Of a stretch of 64,000 nucleotides of DNA, positions 25,301 to 37,600 are shown one piece after another (the first letter of the stretch is position 1; each line of letters starts with the position of its first letter). The notes under the pieces are model-generated. The model was not told where the DNA came from. It was given only the letters and a program-made list of their open reading frames with translations, and did not search any database. The position numbers and the translations under genes were made by a program. This DNA comes from Aurelia coerulea (Eukaryota > Cnidaria > Scyphozoa > Semaeostomeae > Ulmaridae). The stretch spans positions 3,286,001 to 3,350,000 of the forward strand of contig CM076958.1 in the NCBI GenBank assembly GCA_039566865.1, in the 5' to 3' direction.

Positions 25301-28300
25301 TCTACTCACGTTACACCCACTTTACTCACGTTACTCACATTACTCACTTTACTCATTCTACTCACGTTACACCCACTTTACTCACGTTACTCACATTACT
25401 CACTTTACTCATTCTACTCACGTTACACCCACTTTACTCACGTTACACCCACTTTATTCACGTTACTCATTCTACTCACGTTACACCCACTTTACTCACG
25501 CTACTCACATTACTCACTTTACTCATTCTACTCACGTTACACCCACTTTACTCACGTTACACCCACTTTACTCACGCTACTCACATTACTCACTTTACTC
25601 ATTCTACTCACGTTACACCCACTTTACTCACGCTACTCACATTACTCACTTTACTCATTCTACTCACGTTACACCCACTTTATTCACGTTACTCACATTA
25701 CTCACTTTACTCATTCTACTCACGTTACACCCACTTTACTCACGTTACTCACATTACTCACTTTACTCATTCTACTCACGTTACACCCACTTTACTCACG
25801 TTACTCACATTACTCACTTTACTCATTCTACTCACGTTACACCCACTTTACTCACGTTACTCACATTACTCACTTTACTCACGTTACTCACGTTACTCAC
25901 GTTACTCACTTTACTCACATTACTCACTTTACTCATTCTACTCACGTTACACCCACTTTACTCACGTTACACCCACTTTACTCACGTTACACCCACTTTA
26001 CTCACGCTACTCACATTACTCACTTTACTCATTCTACTCACGTTACACCCACTTTACTCACGTTACTCACATTACTCACTTTACTCATTCTACTCACGTT
26101 ACACCCACTTTACTCACGTTACTCACATTACTCACGCTACTCATTCTACTCACGTTACACCCACTTTACTCACGTTACACCCACTTTACTCACGTTACTC
26201 ACATTACTCACTTTACTCATTCTACTCACGTTACACCCACTTTACTCACGTTACTCACTTTACTCACGGTATTCATTTTAGTCACGTTGCTCACTTTATC
26301 GACTTTGCTCACTTATAAACTTTATGAACTTTACTCATTTAACTTACTTTACGTACTTTACTCATGTCACTCACTTTTTTAACTTGACTCATTTTATTGA
26401 CTTTACTCACTGTATTCATTTAATTCACTTAACTATTTTTCAGTAAAACCACCAGAAAACCTCGAGGTGGATTATTTTGGAAACAATCAAATAAGAGTCA
26501 ATTTCACGCATATTGTTGAAAGATATCCAAGCATATCACTGCAGTATAAAGATGCAAAACAACCGACCTCCGTAGCCAGTACATTGCAGATCTCAGCAGC
26601 ACTTGGCAAAACACCAATAATATCCCTTCCAGCAAACATCGTTAACTCAATATCCTTGCAGTATGCTACTTCATCTTCAGATGTGTTCACACTTGCGGCT
26701 TCTGTTTTTGTTATTGTCAACAGCACAACATTGAGTAAGTAGAACAAAGAGCCTCTGCCGCCCAGGATCCTTAGCAGGCACGTTACGAGTTTTTCAGAGT
26801 GTCTGAAAATCTAATTTTTGCCAAAACGGCAACCATACATCCACTGTGCAATAGTTAAACCATAAAATAATTCAACTTAAATTAAACTTTTCTTTCAGTT
26901 CAAATACTGCAATGTGGATTGATGGTTTCCACTTTGGCCAAATTTGAGTTCCAGACAGTTTGAAATTTCAGCGTGCGCGCAAAAGACCATGGGTTACAAA
27001 AGCTCTTCAAAGACCTTGAGCTCCCCATCATGATCATCTGCACGTGCAAACCATCAAATAGATCTTTTAGCTATTCTACAAAAGAGCATGGATTGAGCGT
27101 TTTTCTCTGTACCTTTTTATACACGAGGTTCGATCGAGTGGCGTCAGAGCTTCTATCACTATTGTGATCATTCGAAAATTATAACAATGTCGCAAAATAT
27201 CGTTCGGTTAAAACAAAGTATTTGGAGCACACAATGATTGGAGTGTGAATAGCTACATATAACAAAGCTTTGCTAATCTTTCAAATATTTTCAGTAATGG
27301 ACCTTTAGCTACTCTACGAAAGAGCCTGGATCGAGCAGTATTTTTATACATTTTATACGTGACGTTCGATCGAGTGGCGTTAGAGCATCTATCACTATTG
27401 TGATTGTGCACATTCGAAAATTCTACAACATGTAGGAAAATATCGTTCTATTCTGATTCTTTTCAGAAAAGATAAAGTGTCTATTGCTGTTGATTAGAAT
27501 CATAAACGATGACACAACAACGTTCATTTTGGAATTGAGAAAACAGTACACAGTACAGCTCGAAACAACGAAAAACATTGAGGCAGAAATTGACCACAAT
27601 CGTAAGCGTTTTGCCTGGGAGTGGGAGTGGGGGGGGGGCGGGGGTGGTAATGGGACGTTTTGCAACAATATTTTTGTGAGTAACACTACACAGCACTCTC
27701 TGACTATTTTCATTGCTAAGTACTCTTCTAATCATCCCTATCTCGTCCACACCTGTTTTGCACGCCTGATTGGTACCCGCATTTTGAATCTCTCGTTGCC
27801 ACTGCTTCAAAAGGCTTCCAGCAAATAATGATTCAGACCCACTTTTACACGCTAATGATGAATCTTGGAATAGATCCGAAGCGTTCGTTTTATTCAAACA
27901 AATAATAATGATTTAGACAATATAATTACCTGCCTTGATTGTCGAACTGGACTGTCTTAGTACTTATCTAATGGATTGTTCACTGTCTTAGTATCTAACT
28001 GATTCATTTGCCACTCGAATAGTCATATCAAATGATATGAACATGATTCTATTCATCGTCATTCATCTTCTTGCCCTCCGAACGATGATAATACGGTTTA
28101 TTAAGCCTCCTTCTCTAATGAGCCCCTTCTCTCTGAGCCAAGCCCTTGCTCTATTAGCCCCTCCCCCCATTTTAATCAAATGCCAGAAATTGCCACATTT
28201 TCTACTTGTTTAGCTAAACAAGTTTGCATTTCAATTTTGATATGTTTTGGGATAAAACTGTGTCGAATTTATGTACTTGAATCGTAAAATTACAGTTGGA

Positions 28301-31300
28301 TAAAGGTGTTGTATTTGCTACAAAGTCTCTCTCTCTTGGTCAGATAGCGCAAAGCGCTGCTGTGGTCTTCACGAGAGCACTCTAGCCAGTTCTGTTTTCT
28401 GCTTGATGTATTGATTCTGCTTGCTGCCACCTGTCCAGTTTTTATGTCGGTCAACCAGGATGTTTGTGGTCGTCCTCGTCCCCCTTTCCCCTCCATTTTC
28501 CCCTCTATGATCTGTCTTTCTAAACCTCCTCTTCTCACTATGTGTCCGAAAAGTTTAATCTTCCTCTTTGTTATATTCTTCCGCAATATTAGTTCAGATT
28601 CGATTGGTTCTAGAATCCATTTGTAGGTTCTCTTTTCCGTCCATTAACCCTATTTTTACCGGGGGGGGGGGCGTTTTTCGCCCCCCTATCGGATTTTTTT
28701 TAATAGCTCCCAAACGATGCTACTTACAATGCTGAAACTCCTTGACTTTTCCTAAAATTTAGTTGGCAATCAGAAAATAGAAATTTCAATACCTATTGTT
28801 TGATCACGTGACCACCACATGCCCATATTTGGAGAGTGGTCACAAAGAAATTCTTTAAAACGGTTCTAATTTCTTTCTTTGTTACTAAATCTCAACAATA
28901 TATATACCATTCGATTCGTCTCGATGAGTACTTTCATTTGATGTATAATTTATTCATATTTGCTGACATCAGCAGTTTATTATTTCTATGACGTCATCAA
29001 TCTTTATGACGTCATATTCCTAATGAATGAGTATTTTTTCATGCAAAATTGATGTAATTACCTCAAATATTGATGAAGGTACTTGATTTCACCAATAATA
29101 TGCGAAATTAATGGTTTTAAATCATATTTATTGAGCTAACAATTTTGCATTGAATCAAATTTTCATTATTTAGTTAGTTAATTTATTAGAAACCACAAAT
29201 ATCCGTATGAAACCATATAAAACTACAAATTAATGGTGTCAAGCAGGTATTTGGATGGTTTTTTGCCAATTTTATCAAGCTATTTGCTAATTATGGGCCC
29301 TTTTCTGCAAATAGCTCGATTTTCTCAAAATTTGCATTGTTTTTGGTTGCCTAGCAACCAATCACGTGACTATTGATTGATTGATGCTATTTTTAGATTC
29401 TCCTTTGTTCAATTATGACACAGTGCAAGTTTCATTGTCATAGCTGTTATACTTGTGGAGAAAAACAGGGGGGGGGGCGAAAAACGCCCCCCCCCCGGTA
29501 GAAAATCACTTTTTTTTACCCGGTTAAAATAGGGTTAAATCTATGACCTTAATTTCTCCAGGTAAAGCAAATTATCGCACACTTGTGGAAAAGAAAGATA
29601 CTGAATTCCTGATTCTTAGTGCGCCTTCGCAGATGAAAATGTGTTGGTGGTTGAAAATTTTTTTCTTCTGTGAAGGCACACTAAGACACGGGAATACAAG
29701 GGGGTTAGGGTCAATAACTACTTAACCAAACCATGAGTGTCTTAACATCCTTTATCAAATGTGCCTTGAGCTTGGTTCACAGCAGAGTAAAAGTGCGTTA
29801 AGATTAGTTCGTTTGACAGGACCGTAGAAAGCAGCATGCGCACTAAGAAATATATAATGTACTCACCTACCGAATGTGTGTTTTTTAAAGGGGCTCCGTC
29901 GTCAAAATGTAAACAAAACGATGATTTTTCTGCAGTTTTTTGAAGGTGATATCACACAGGATTTTTGTATTTTTTTCAAAATGAAAGTTGCTGTTTGGGT
30001 ATTAATCATTGTACTTCACTAAGGAACAAACCAAACATTCATATCTTCTACGATTGCTCGGATATTAGTGGATTTTTAACGGTCACTTTTTTGTGGCTTG
30101 GGTGAAGCCACCAAACAAGCTGCAGAGAACAATGGATGAACAATGGACTATCGGCGAGAAGTGCGCGTTTACGGATTTGTTTACTGTTTGACAACGGAGC
30201 CCCTTTAAGGCAATTCTTCTGAGCAAAGATGGCGACGACGACACATTGCACAGAAGAATTGACATGAAAACACACGGTCGGTCGGTGAGTCGGTGAGTAC
30301 ATTATATGTTTCTTATTGCTCATGGAATCAGCTGCTGATTGGGGTTTTTGTTCTGAAGGGGATGGAGAACAATACATCTAACCAATGCTTTTGACGAGCA
30401 TAGGTTCCAAATCTTTAAAAAGGTTGGTGTAAAATTTTAGGACCTATTTCTTTGAATTGAACGACTTTAAAGAAACTTTAGCTACTTACATATAATTCTA
30501 CCGTTGGATTTCCCTAAAGTCTTTAATATTCTCAGAATTAGAGTGCTTTATTCTTTTCAAGAATTCAAGAAAAAGTTTTAAAAAACGTAAAACCATCGTA
30601 ATATCTAAATTGTTTGACTAAAACTGCTTGACGGAGAAAAATCAACACTGTTTCGAGCAGTTTTAGAGATAAATCCATTTTTCTGAAATCAACAAAAAGA
30701 TTTGAATTAGAATTTGTTAAGACAGCGTTGACGGAACCATAGTTAATAGACGGAACATAGCGATTATGCATCTTCCAATTGTCAAACTATGCAGAAAATT
30801 ATTCTCCTTGCTGCTTTTCGATAGGCCGAATAATATTGGAGAAATTAACCGTGTTCTGAGGAGAGTGGTTTGCGAAACGGCATCTCGCTGCGCACTATTA
30901 GAGGGGAAAGCAGACTTAGCCTGCGTGCAGACTCAACTCCTCCAAAATATAGACTTTCGAGGAGTTGTTGTGTCTGCACGCAGGCTAAGTTACCTTAATT
31001 AAAGAGAATAGACGTAGCTATGTCGGCAAGCTTCTATAAATAGGCTGAAGAAACGCCCACAAACCCATTGTTTCCTTCGCCACACAATGAAACGGCAGGC
31101 GTCAAAGTTGTTGAATACAATAGATTATATTTTTAACTTGGCCCGGGCCAGCTTTTAACTAAGTCGATTCCCTTTAAATGGCTTCTGGCTTGTAGTTTTG
31201 ATTTGCTAAAAGATTCGCTTGATTTCATTGATTTAATTGATGGAATTTTCTATTAATGGACAAATTGATTGATTGATATCTTTTTCTATTAATTGATTGA

Positions 31301-31627
31301 TTGATCGATCGATTGATTAATTGATTACTAATTCATTGGTTGTTTAAATGATTGCTAGCTTGAAGTGTTGATTTGCTGAAAGATTTCTTTGATTTCATTG
31401 ATTTCATTGATAAAATTTTCTACTAATTGACTAATTGATTGATTGATCTTTTTCTCTATTAATTGATTGATCGATTGATGTACCTGATTGATTGATTTAC
31501 CATTGGCTGTTTAAATGACTGCTGGCTTGAAGTTTTGATTTGCTGAAGGATTTGTTTGATTTCATTAAATTCATTGATGGAATTTTCTATTCATCGACAA
31601 ATTGATTGATTGATCTATTTTTCTTTA

Positions 31628-31658
<31 letters not shown>

Positions 31659-34600
31659 CTTTGACTGGTTCCTTTCATGCAGTCTACTTTTAACTACGCC
31701 TCAAGTCATTGGGAAAGCAATAGTGTAGTAGAATCTCTTCATGCGACAACACCCGTCTTTGATGAAACAGAGATGAAAGCTAAAGAATATTCAACATTGA
31801 AAGTTTCACGTATTTGCTCCTTGATGAAGTTCAATGGATTGACTGAATATAGAGAAATTCAAACTATATCACCCGATACGACCAAGACATTTCTACAACT
31901 GATGCAAGCAAAGTCTTTGACAACAACAGGCAGAGCTGCATGGATATCTCTTGTGCCATCATCAAGTATGTTGTAATTCAGACCCCATTTACATTATACC
32001 GGTACAATTTCGGATCCGGAACAAAAGCGTAACGGATCAGCCTCCGGTCTACATTGCTTCTGCTAAACTGAACACTTCTGCTCCATCTATCTTTCTACAG
32101 AATAATGTCGTTGTGGAGCAGTGTAAACCGTAACAACTTTGTAGCCGGTCAGAACTGTACCAGTTGAGTGTAAACGTGGCCTTAGGCCCCGTTTCCCCAC
32201 ACTGTACCAGTACAACTTTGGATCCGTAACAAAAGTGCACGGACCGTTTATACTCCCGTCATAACTTCTACTGTTTCCGCTTGTTCGTAAAGCGTTTCTT
32301 CCTCCAATCTGTGATTTATGAATCATGTAGCAAAGCATTTCGAGCAAATATAAAGAACGTTTCCCTTGAAAATTCTTTGTACTTAAAATACCTAACAGGA
32401 AAATTTCGCACGCGATCTGCCAAAATCTCCAACTTTGACTTGCAATAAAAAGACATTCACGCATCTGATTTTAAATCGGTTTTCAGCATGATAATCAGTG
32501 CTTAAAGATGTCTTAGATTAGATTAGAAAAAAACATTCGAAAATTTCGTTGCATTAGCACTTTAACTGATAGCTAATAAAATGACAATGTGATTTCTAAT
32601 CTTGTCAACTCTTTGATTCCTTGGTCTTTGGTCACTCTGACTTCTCTGAAATTACAATTCTATGTTCACTGTCCAAGCTCAATTTTTTCAGAGTCATAAA
32701 CTGTCTGCAATTGTTTCAAATTCACATCATTAAAACTTGGTATCAATATGTTGTTTCCTAAAGTATTTCAGAGGGAATACCATTCATTGCACATTTGTTG
32801 ACGCGTTTGATGATTACTGAACACAGCAGCAACAACAACTATAACGTTAATTACGTGATTCCGTGATCCGAATTTTAAGCATGTAGCGTTTTTGAAAACG
32901 AGGCTATCAAGTCAGTCCGATTTCAGACATTGTTTGGGAACAAGTTTTTGCATTAGCGAGAAATCAGTTTAAGGAGCATACAGAGATGGTGTGGCCATAC
33001 TAAGATGAAAGGAGAACTTTAGACTTCCCTCAGGATCTAAACGTCGAATCTTTGCAAAACATTAACACTTCACTCCAAACAAATTGTGTACACCTTTGGC
33101 AAAAATCCTTTTGTTTTCAAGAAAAATCTATCAAAAATCCTCGTAAATCCATTCGTTCTGAAAAGATCTCGTAAACTCTTTCGAAGGAGGGAAATGCAAC
33201 TCGCTGTTGCCCTGTTCTTTTAAATCAATTGATTGCATGGAACGTTACGGAATTTGCCATAATCCCAGAGAGAAAATTTTGGATATCATCAGTATTTTCA
33301 GAAGTATAGCATAATTAGATGGGAATCAACTGTTTTGCCGATTTTGCCCGTGCCACATGGCCGAAGACCTCCAAAGCCTCATTTCCAAGGACCAATTAGA
33401 CGGTGAATAAGTGAAGAAGACAAAAGAAACCCATGAAGATTTTGCTAAAGTTTACCTTCCTTCATAGTACACAACCAGGACAAAAAACTACTAGACATTT
33501 GCCGAATATTTTTTAGAAATCTACTCTCCAGATGTTTGAGTATACTTGTTTAAATGCCCGTCTAAATATCTCCACGGTTTCGATGAGTTATGGCATTGTT
33601 ATCAATGAAATTGTAGACCTTTACAGTCTATGGTTTTTTTTTGAAGATTTGATCATTTTTACACCCACCTTTTCAACGATTAGATTAAATTAGGGAGCAT
33701 CCATTTAAAACCATTTTCTTTGTTATTCTTTCAGGCATGCTGACAAAATTTCAAAGAAATTGCAACAGGGAAGGATTCAACCCTGAAAGTGGTTATATAA
33801 GGGTTCGTTTTGGAATACTTGGAAATAACGAAAACGACTGTGTCACTTGTGATAGTGCTATTGGATTTGGGTACACTGGGTTATTTGGGTGGGGCAGCAC
33901 TTATCCGGCACAAGGATACATCCTCGGTAAGTTGTGTTCTTTGTTTTATATGTGAGCCAGGGGTGGGCTGGGGTTAGACTTATTAGACGGCGGTAGTTAT
34001 TGCTATTGATGGGCCACACTATGAGCGGTCTCGGTTTGGTGTAAGCCTCGTTTTGATGGGTGATTACTGGGACTCATCTCATAACCACTCTTAGTTGAGG
34101 TGGGGTGGAGTGAAGTCGTTTTTGATTACAAAGTCCACTTTTTAATCTAAGAAGGGGGTTTGAGGTCAGTCAGGAAGAAAAAAGAAAGTAACTAAGTAAG
34201 TCCGTCACGCTCGTTAAAGCAATTGATTTACGTTTTATCTCTGCTAATTGGCACTGAAATAAAGAAAGCGCACAGAAGGCGCATACTAGACAGCATAGGA
34301 ATCGAAAGTTTCCGCCGAAGTTTGCTCGTGGCCCATCATGGCCGAAACCTCCAAAGCCTCATTTTCACTGACCAATCAGTAATTATGTTATCATGTTCAA
34401 TGCTAATGTTTTTAACGGTTGTGTAAATAGGACTTTTTTCCCCATTTATTTCATTTTATATGTTTGCTAAATAGTAGGCCTGAATTAGCAGTAATTTTGC
34501 TATCTCGTGTATTTTAAGCCTACTTTCAGCCTACTTTAAAGAAAGAAATAAAAAACAAATAATAATGGAAGAAGACAAAAGAGACCCGTGAAGATTTTTT

Positions 34601-37600
34601 TTAGATTTTACCTGCCTTCATAAAACGCAACCAGGACGAAAAACCGCTTGAAGTTTCCCGAACTTTTTTGAAGAGATCTACTCTCTAGATGTTTAGGTAA
34701 ACAAGTTTGGATGCCGGTTAAAATATCTGTTATCTGAATGATTTGCCACGCAAGTCAGTTCAATGAGCGCAAATGTCGGAAACACGAAACGAAATTCATG
34801 AAAAAATTTTGTTACCACTTTTGCGACTAAAACTATTACGCAGCACTCACTGACCACCGTTATTGCGGGCTTATAAAGAAAGCTTGATACAGCTTCCTTG
34901 TCGTGAATCATTTGTAGGTTTACTCATTTGAAAATTGGAAAATTAAATGATTATGAAAATGAAAATAAGTCTAGTGCCATATTTTCTGGAAATTCGTTCG
35001 CCTAAGGGACCGTTCATTATTTACAGAGGGGTTGGTACTGAAGAGAAATGTTTTCTTGTTCAAAAAATCTTCTTACCCAACTCTAAAAGTGACAGCAAAA
35101 ACATCTACCCAACAATTTTCAGGTTGAAAGAAGTTTGCCAAACCCCTACCTATAAAAATGGTTTCAATGTCAAACGATGTAAATTGTAAATTCAACACTG
35201 TAAATATTTATGACAAAGATGAACAAAGTAGACACTGAAAGTGAAATGGATAATGTTGATAATATTGATAAATTTTGTTTTTCCAACCTTGAAATTACAT
35301 GAAAAAATATTTACCCAACCTTTTTATGTTAGAGAATTTCTCTTACCCAACCCATTTCTCTTCGGTACCAACCCCTTTATAAATAATGAACAGTCCCTAA
35401 GCATGTTTACCATTGTAAGATTTACTTTTCTATTTGATTTATCTATTTTTCAGTTGGAGAGAAAGTTGGGTGGGCGGAATGGACCACATGGTCGCAATGT
35501 GTCTCGTGTGGCCAAGGTACACGCTGGCGATACCGAATTTGCAACTCTGTTTGTGATGGTTCAAACAAGGAATCGAACAATTGCTTTATCACTGACTGCC
35601 CACGTAAGTTCAATACCAGGGGATATATGAAATTATAACTTTATGAAAATCAAGATGCCCAAAACGGACCTAATATAATTGGATTAAACTCTAACAGCTA
35701 AGGCCCAGTTTAAGCATCGTTTCTTTTGCCGTGTCAAATCGAACTGTATTAAAAATGGCAGAATCTGGCGTTTCTATGAATCTGATCTAAACATCGTCTT
35801 TTTGCCGTGTCGGATTGAGACGAAAATGTTTATAATGGCCATTGTTTTCAAATGACAAGCGCAGTGGCTGATCACATATAGAAACCAGCGACCAAAGCCT
35901 GGAATTGATAAATTAAACGTGACAGAAATACGATGTTTATATCAAGTCGTTTGTTTGATACGAAAGAGCTGATGAACTGCTTTATTCTCTGATTCAAAAC
36001 GGCAGGTGATCCTTAAACCTCGTTTTATGTCGAATTTATTCTCGCATTTAGAAGTTTTAGCAGCATTTATCATATTGCTCGTACATGGTACGTGAGTACC
36101 ATGTCTAAACATTGGAAAGGCTTAAAAAACCTTGTTTTGAAACGCGTAAGAAACGAATCTCAGTACTCAATGATAGTCTGACAAATGTTTAAGAATTTTT
36201 GGCAGCCTGCTTTATACCCAAATTCTTAGGGAATATTCTTAGCAATAAGATACAGTAACTTGATTATGGGTACAGGAACTGTGGGATAATTTTGATCAAG
36301 GATTTTATATTTTAGGATTTTATTTTGAAATGAAGCATTCTTGTAAAATCGCTTGTTTAATTTTGGAACGATACGGCTGCTTTTAACAAACTACATTTTC
36401 TTATCTAAGTTGATCTGCTTGCTACACAAGAATTATCAGTTTCTAGGAATCTAAAAATAGTTTGAGGGCTACAGGCTTCCAAAAGTCTAAACATGTTTTC
36501 GACTCACCCGGTCCTGTTACTCAAATATTGGTTTGTGCAGCAGTTTCCTAATCAATACTTTGAAGAAATAAAACAACAGTCAGTTATGAACTGTATTTGG
36601 TATTTGATGCAGCAACACGAAAAGTAAATTGAACAATCGCAAAGATGATCAAATCTTAGGCCTAGTTTGAACATCATATTTTTACTATGTCGAATTTGGT
36701 AGATGCTGCTAAAAATCTCCAAGTATAAGTTAAACTCAACATGAAAGCGATGCTAAACTCACAAGCCGTTTTAAATTGTTAAAGCGGCAGGACTTCGCCA
36801 AGGGCATGAACGCAACTTGATTTAAACATCGTATTTCTGCCTCGTTTAATTAATCAATTATAGGCCATGGTACGCCGAGTTTCTACGTGTGATGAGCCAC
36901 GGCGCTTACACGTTTTGTAAAAATTGCCATTTTAGCCATTTCATTTTCAATCCGACACGGCAAAAGACGTGTTTGAATCAGATTTTTATACACTGCAGAT
37001 TCTGTCGTTTTCAATCCAAATCGATTCGACACGGCAACAAGACGATATTCAAACTAGGCCTTATCGATTTCTCGAAATATACCGGTATTACTTTTTATTG
37101 GGTCACCCAATATGATACCGGGTAGCCCCCAAAACAACTTCACCAGCTAGATTATAACTAGCGCGTGTCCCAAAAAAAGTACTCCCGTTTAAAAAATAAC
37201 CAACATTTGATTACATGACCGATCTTCAATTTAATTTTTTTTTGCCAAGTTGATCAAGGACCAAATTATTTTCCCAGACATTGCTGACCTTGTAATTGGT
37301 TTAAAATTAACAAATTTAGCACTTTTTAGGGCAACCTGGTTTTGAATCATACTGCAAAAAAGCATTTATGCTTGCCAGATCAATTTCTTTGTGCATATGA
37401 AGCTTTTAGTTTGGTCATAAATGACAAAAAGAAATTCACACTATCATTGGAGACTTCGATGACGATGAAAAATCTGAAAATTTGGACTGTTAGGCAAGAC
37501 TGAGTATTTAGCTTAAAAACTATAGCTCAAAATAAGGTTTTTCAATGTATAATTGTTCAACCTTGCTGTATCAAAAGCAAACATTTTAGCATCTATAAAT

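Noticed and set aside
9813..26382. Giant plus-strand ORFs of 4,408-5,501 codons
   Set aside because: They are translations of a stop-free 9-bp repeat in all three frames at once, and the 11-bp unit switches the peptide phase repeatedly. No selection for one frame is visible.
9969..26430. CRISPR-like array
   Set aside because: There are no unique spacers; the whole array is a degenerate 9-bp tandem repeat in a eukaryotic intron.
27484..27828. Entire plus-strand ORF as a single gene
   Set aside because: It continues past two good donors into sequence similar to other dispersed repeats. Only the part from 27467 to one of those donors is plausible as exon.
28411..28626. Plus-strand ORF MILLAATCPVF...
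   Set aside because: Antisense shadow of the LINE relic on the minus strand.
29543..29725. Plus-strand ORF after TTTCTCCAG as an exon
   Set aside because: It overlaps an inverted word pair (CTTAGTGCGCCTTC / GAAGGCACACTAAG) and lacks a usable donor, so it is probably a small foldback repeat.
30766..31002. Plus-strand ORF (IGEINRVLRRVVCETASR...) as the missing exon before exon 5
   Set aside because: Its second half is a perfect hairpin repeat, and I found no donor giving the phase 0 required.
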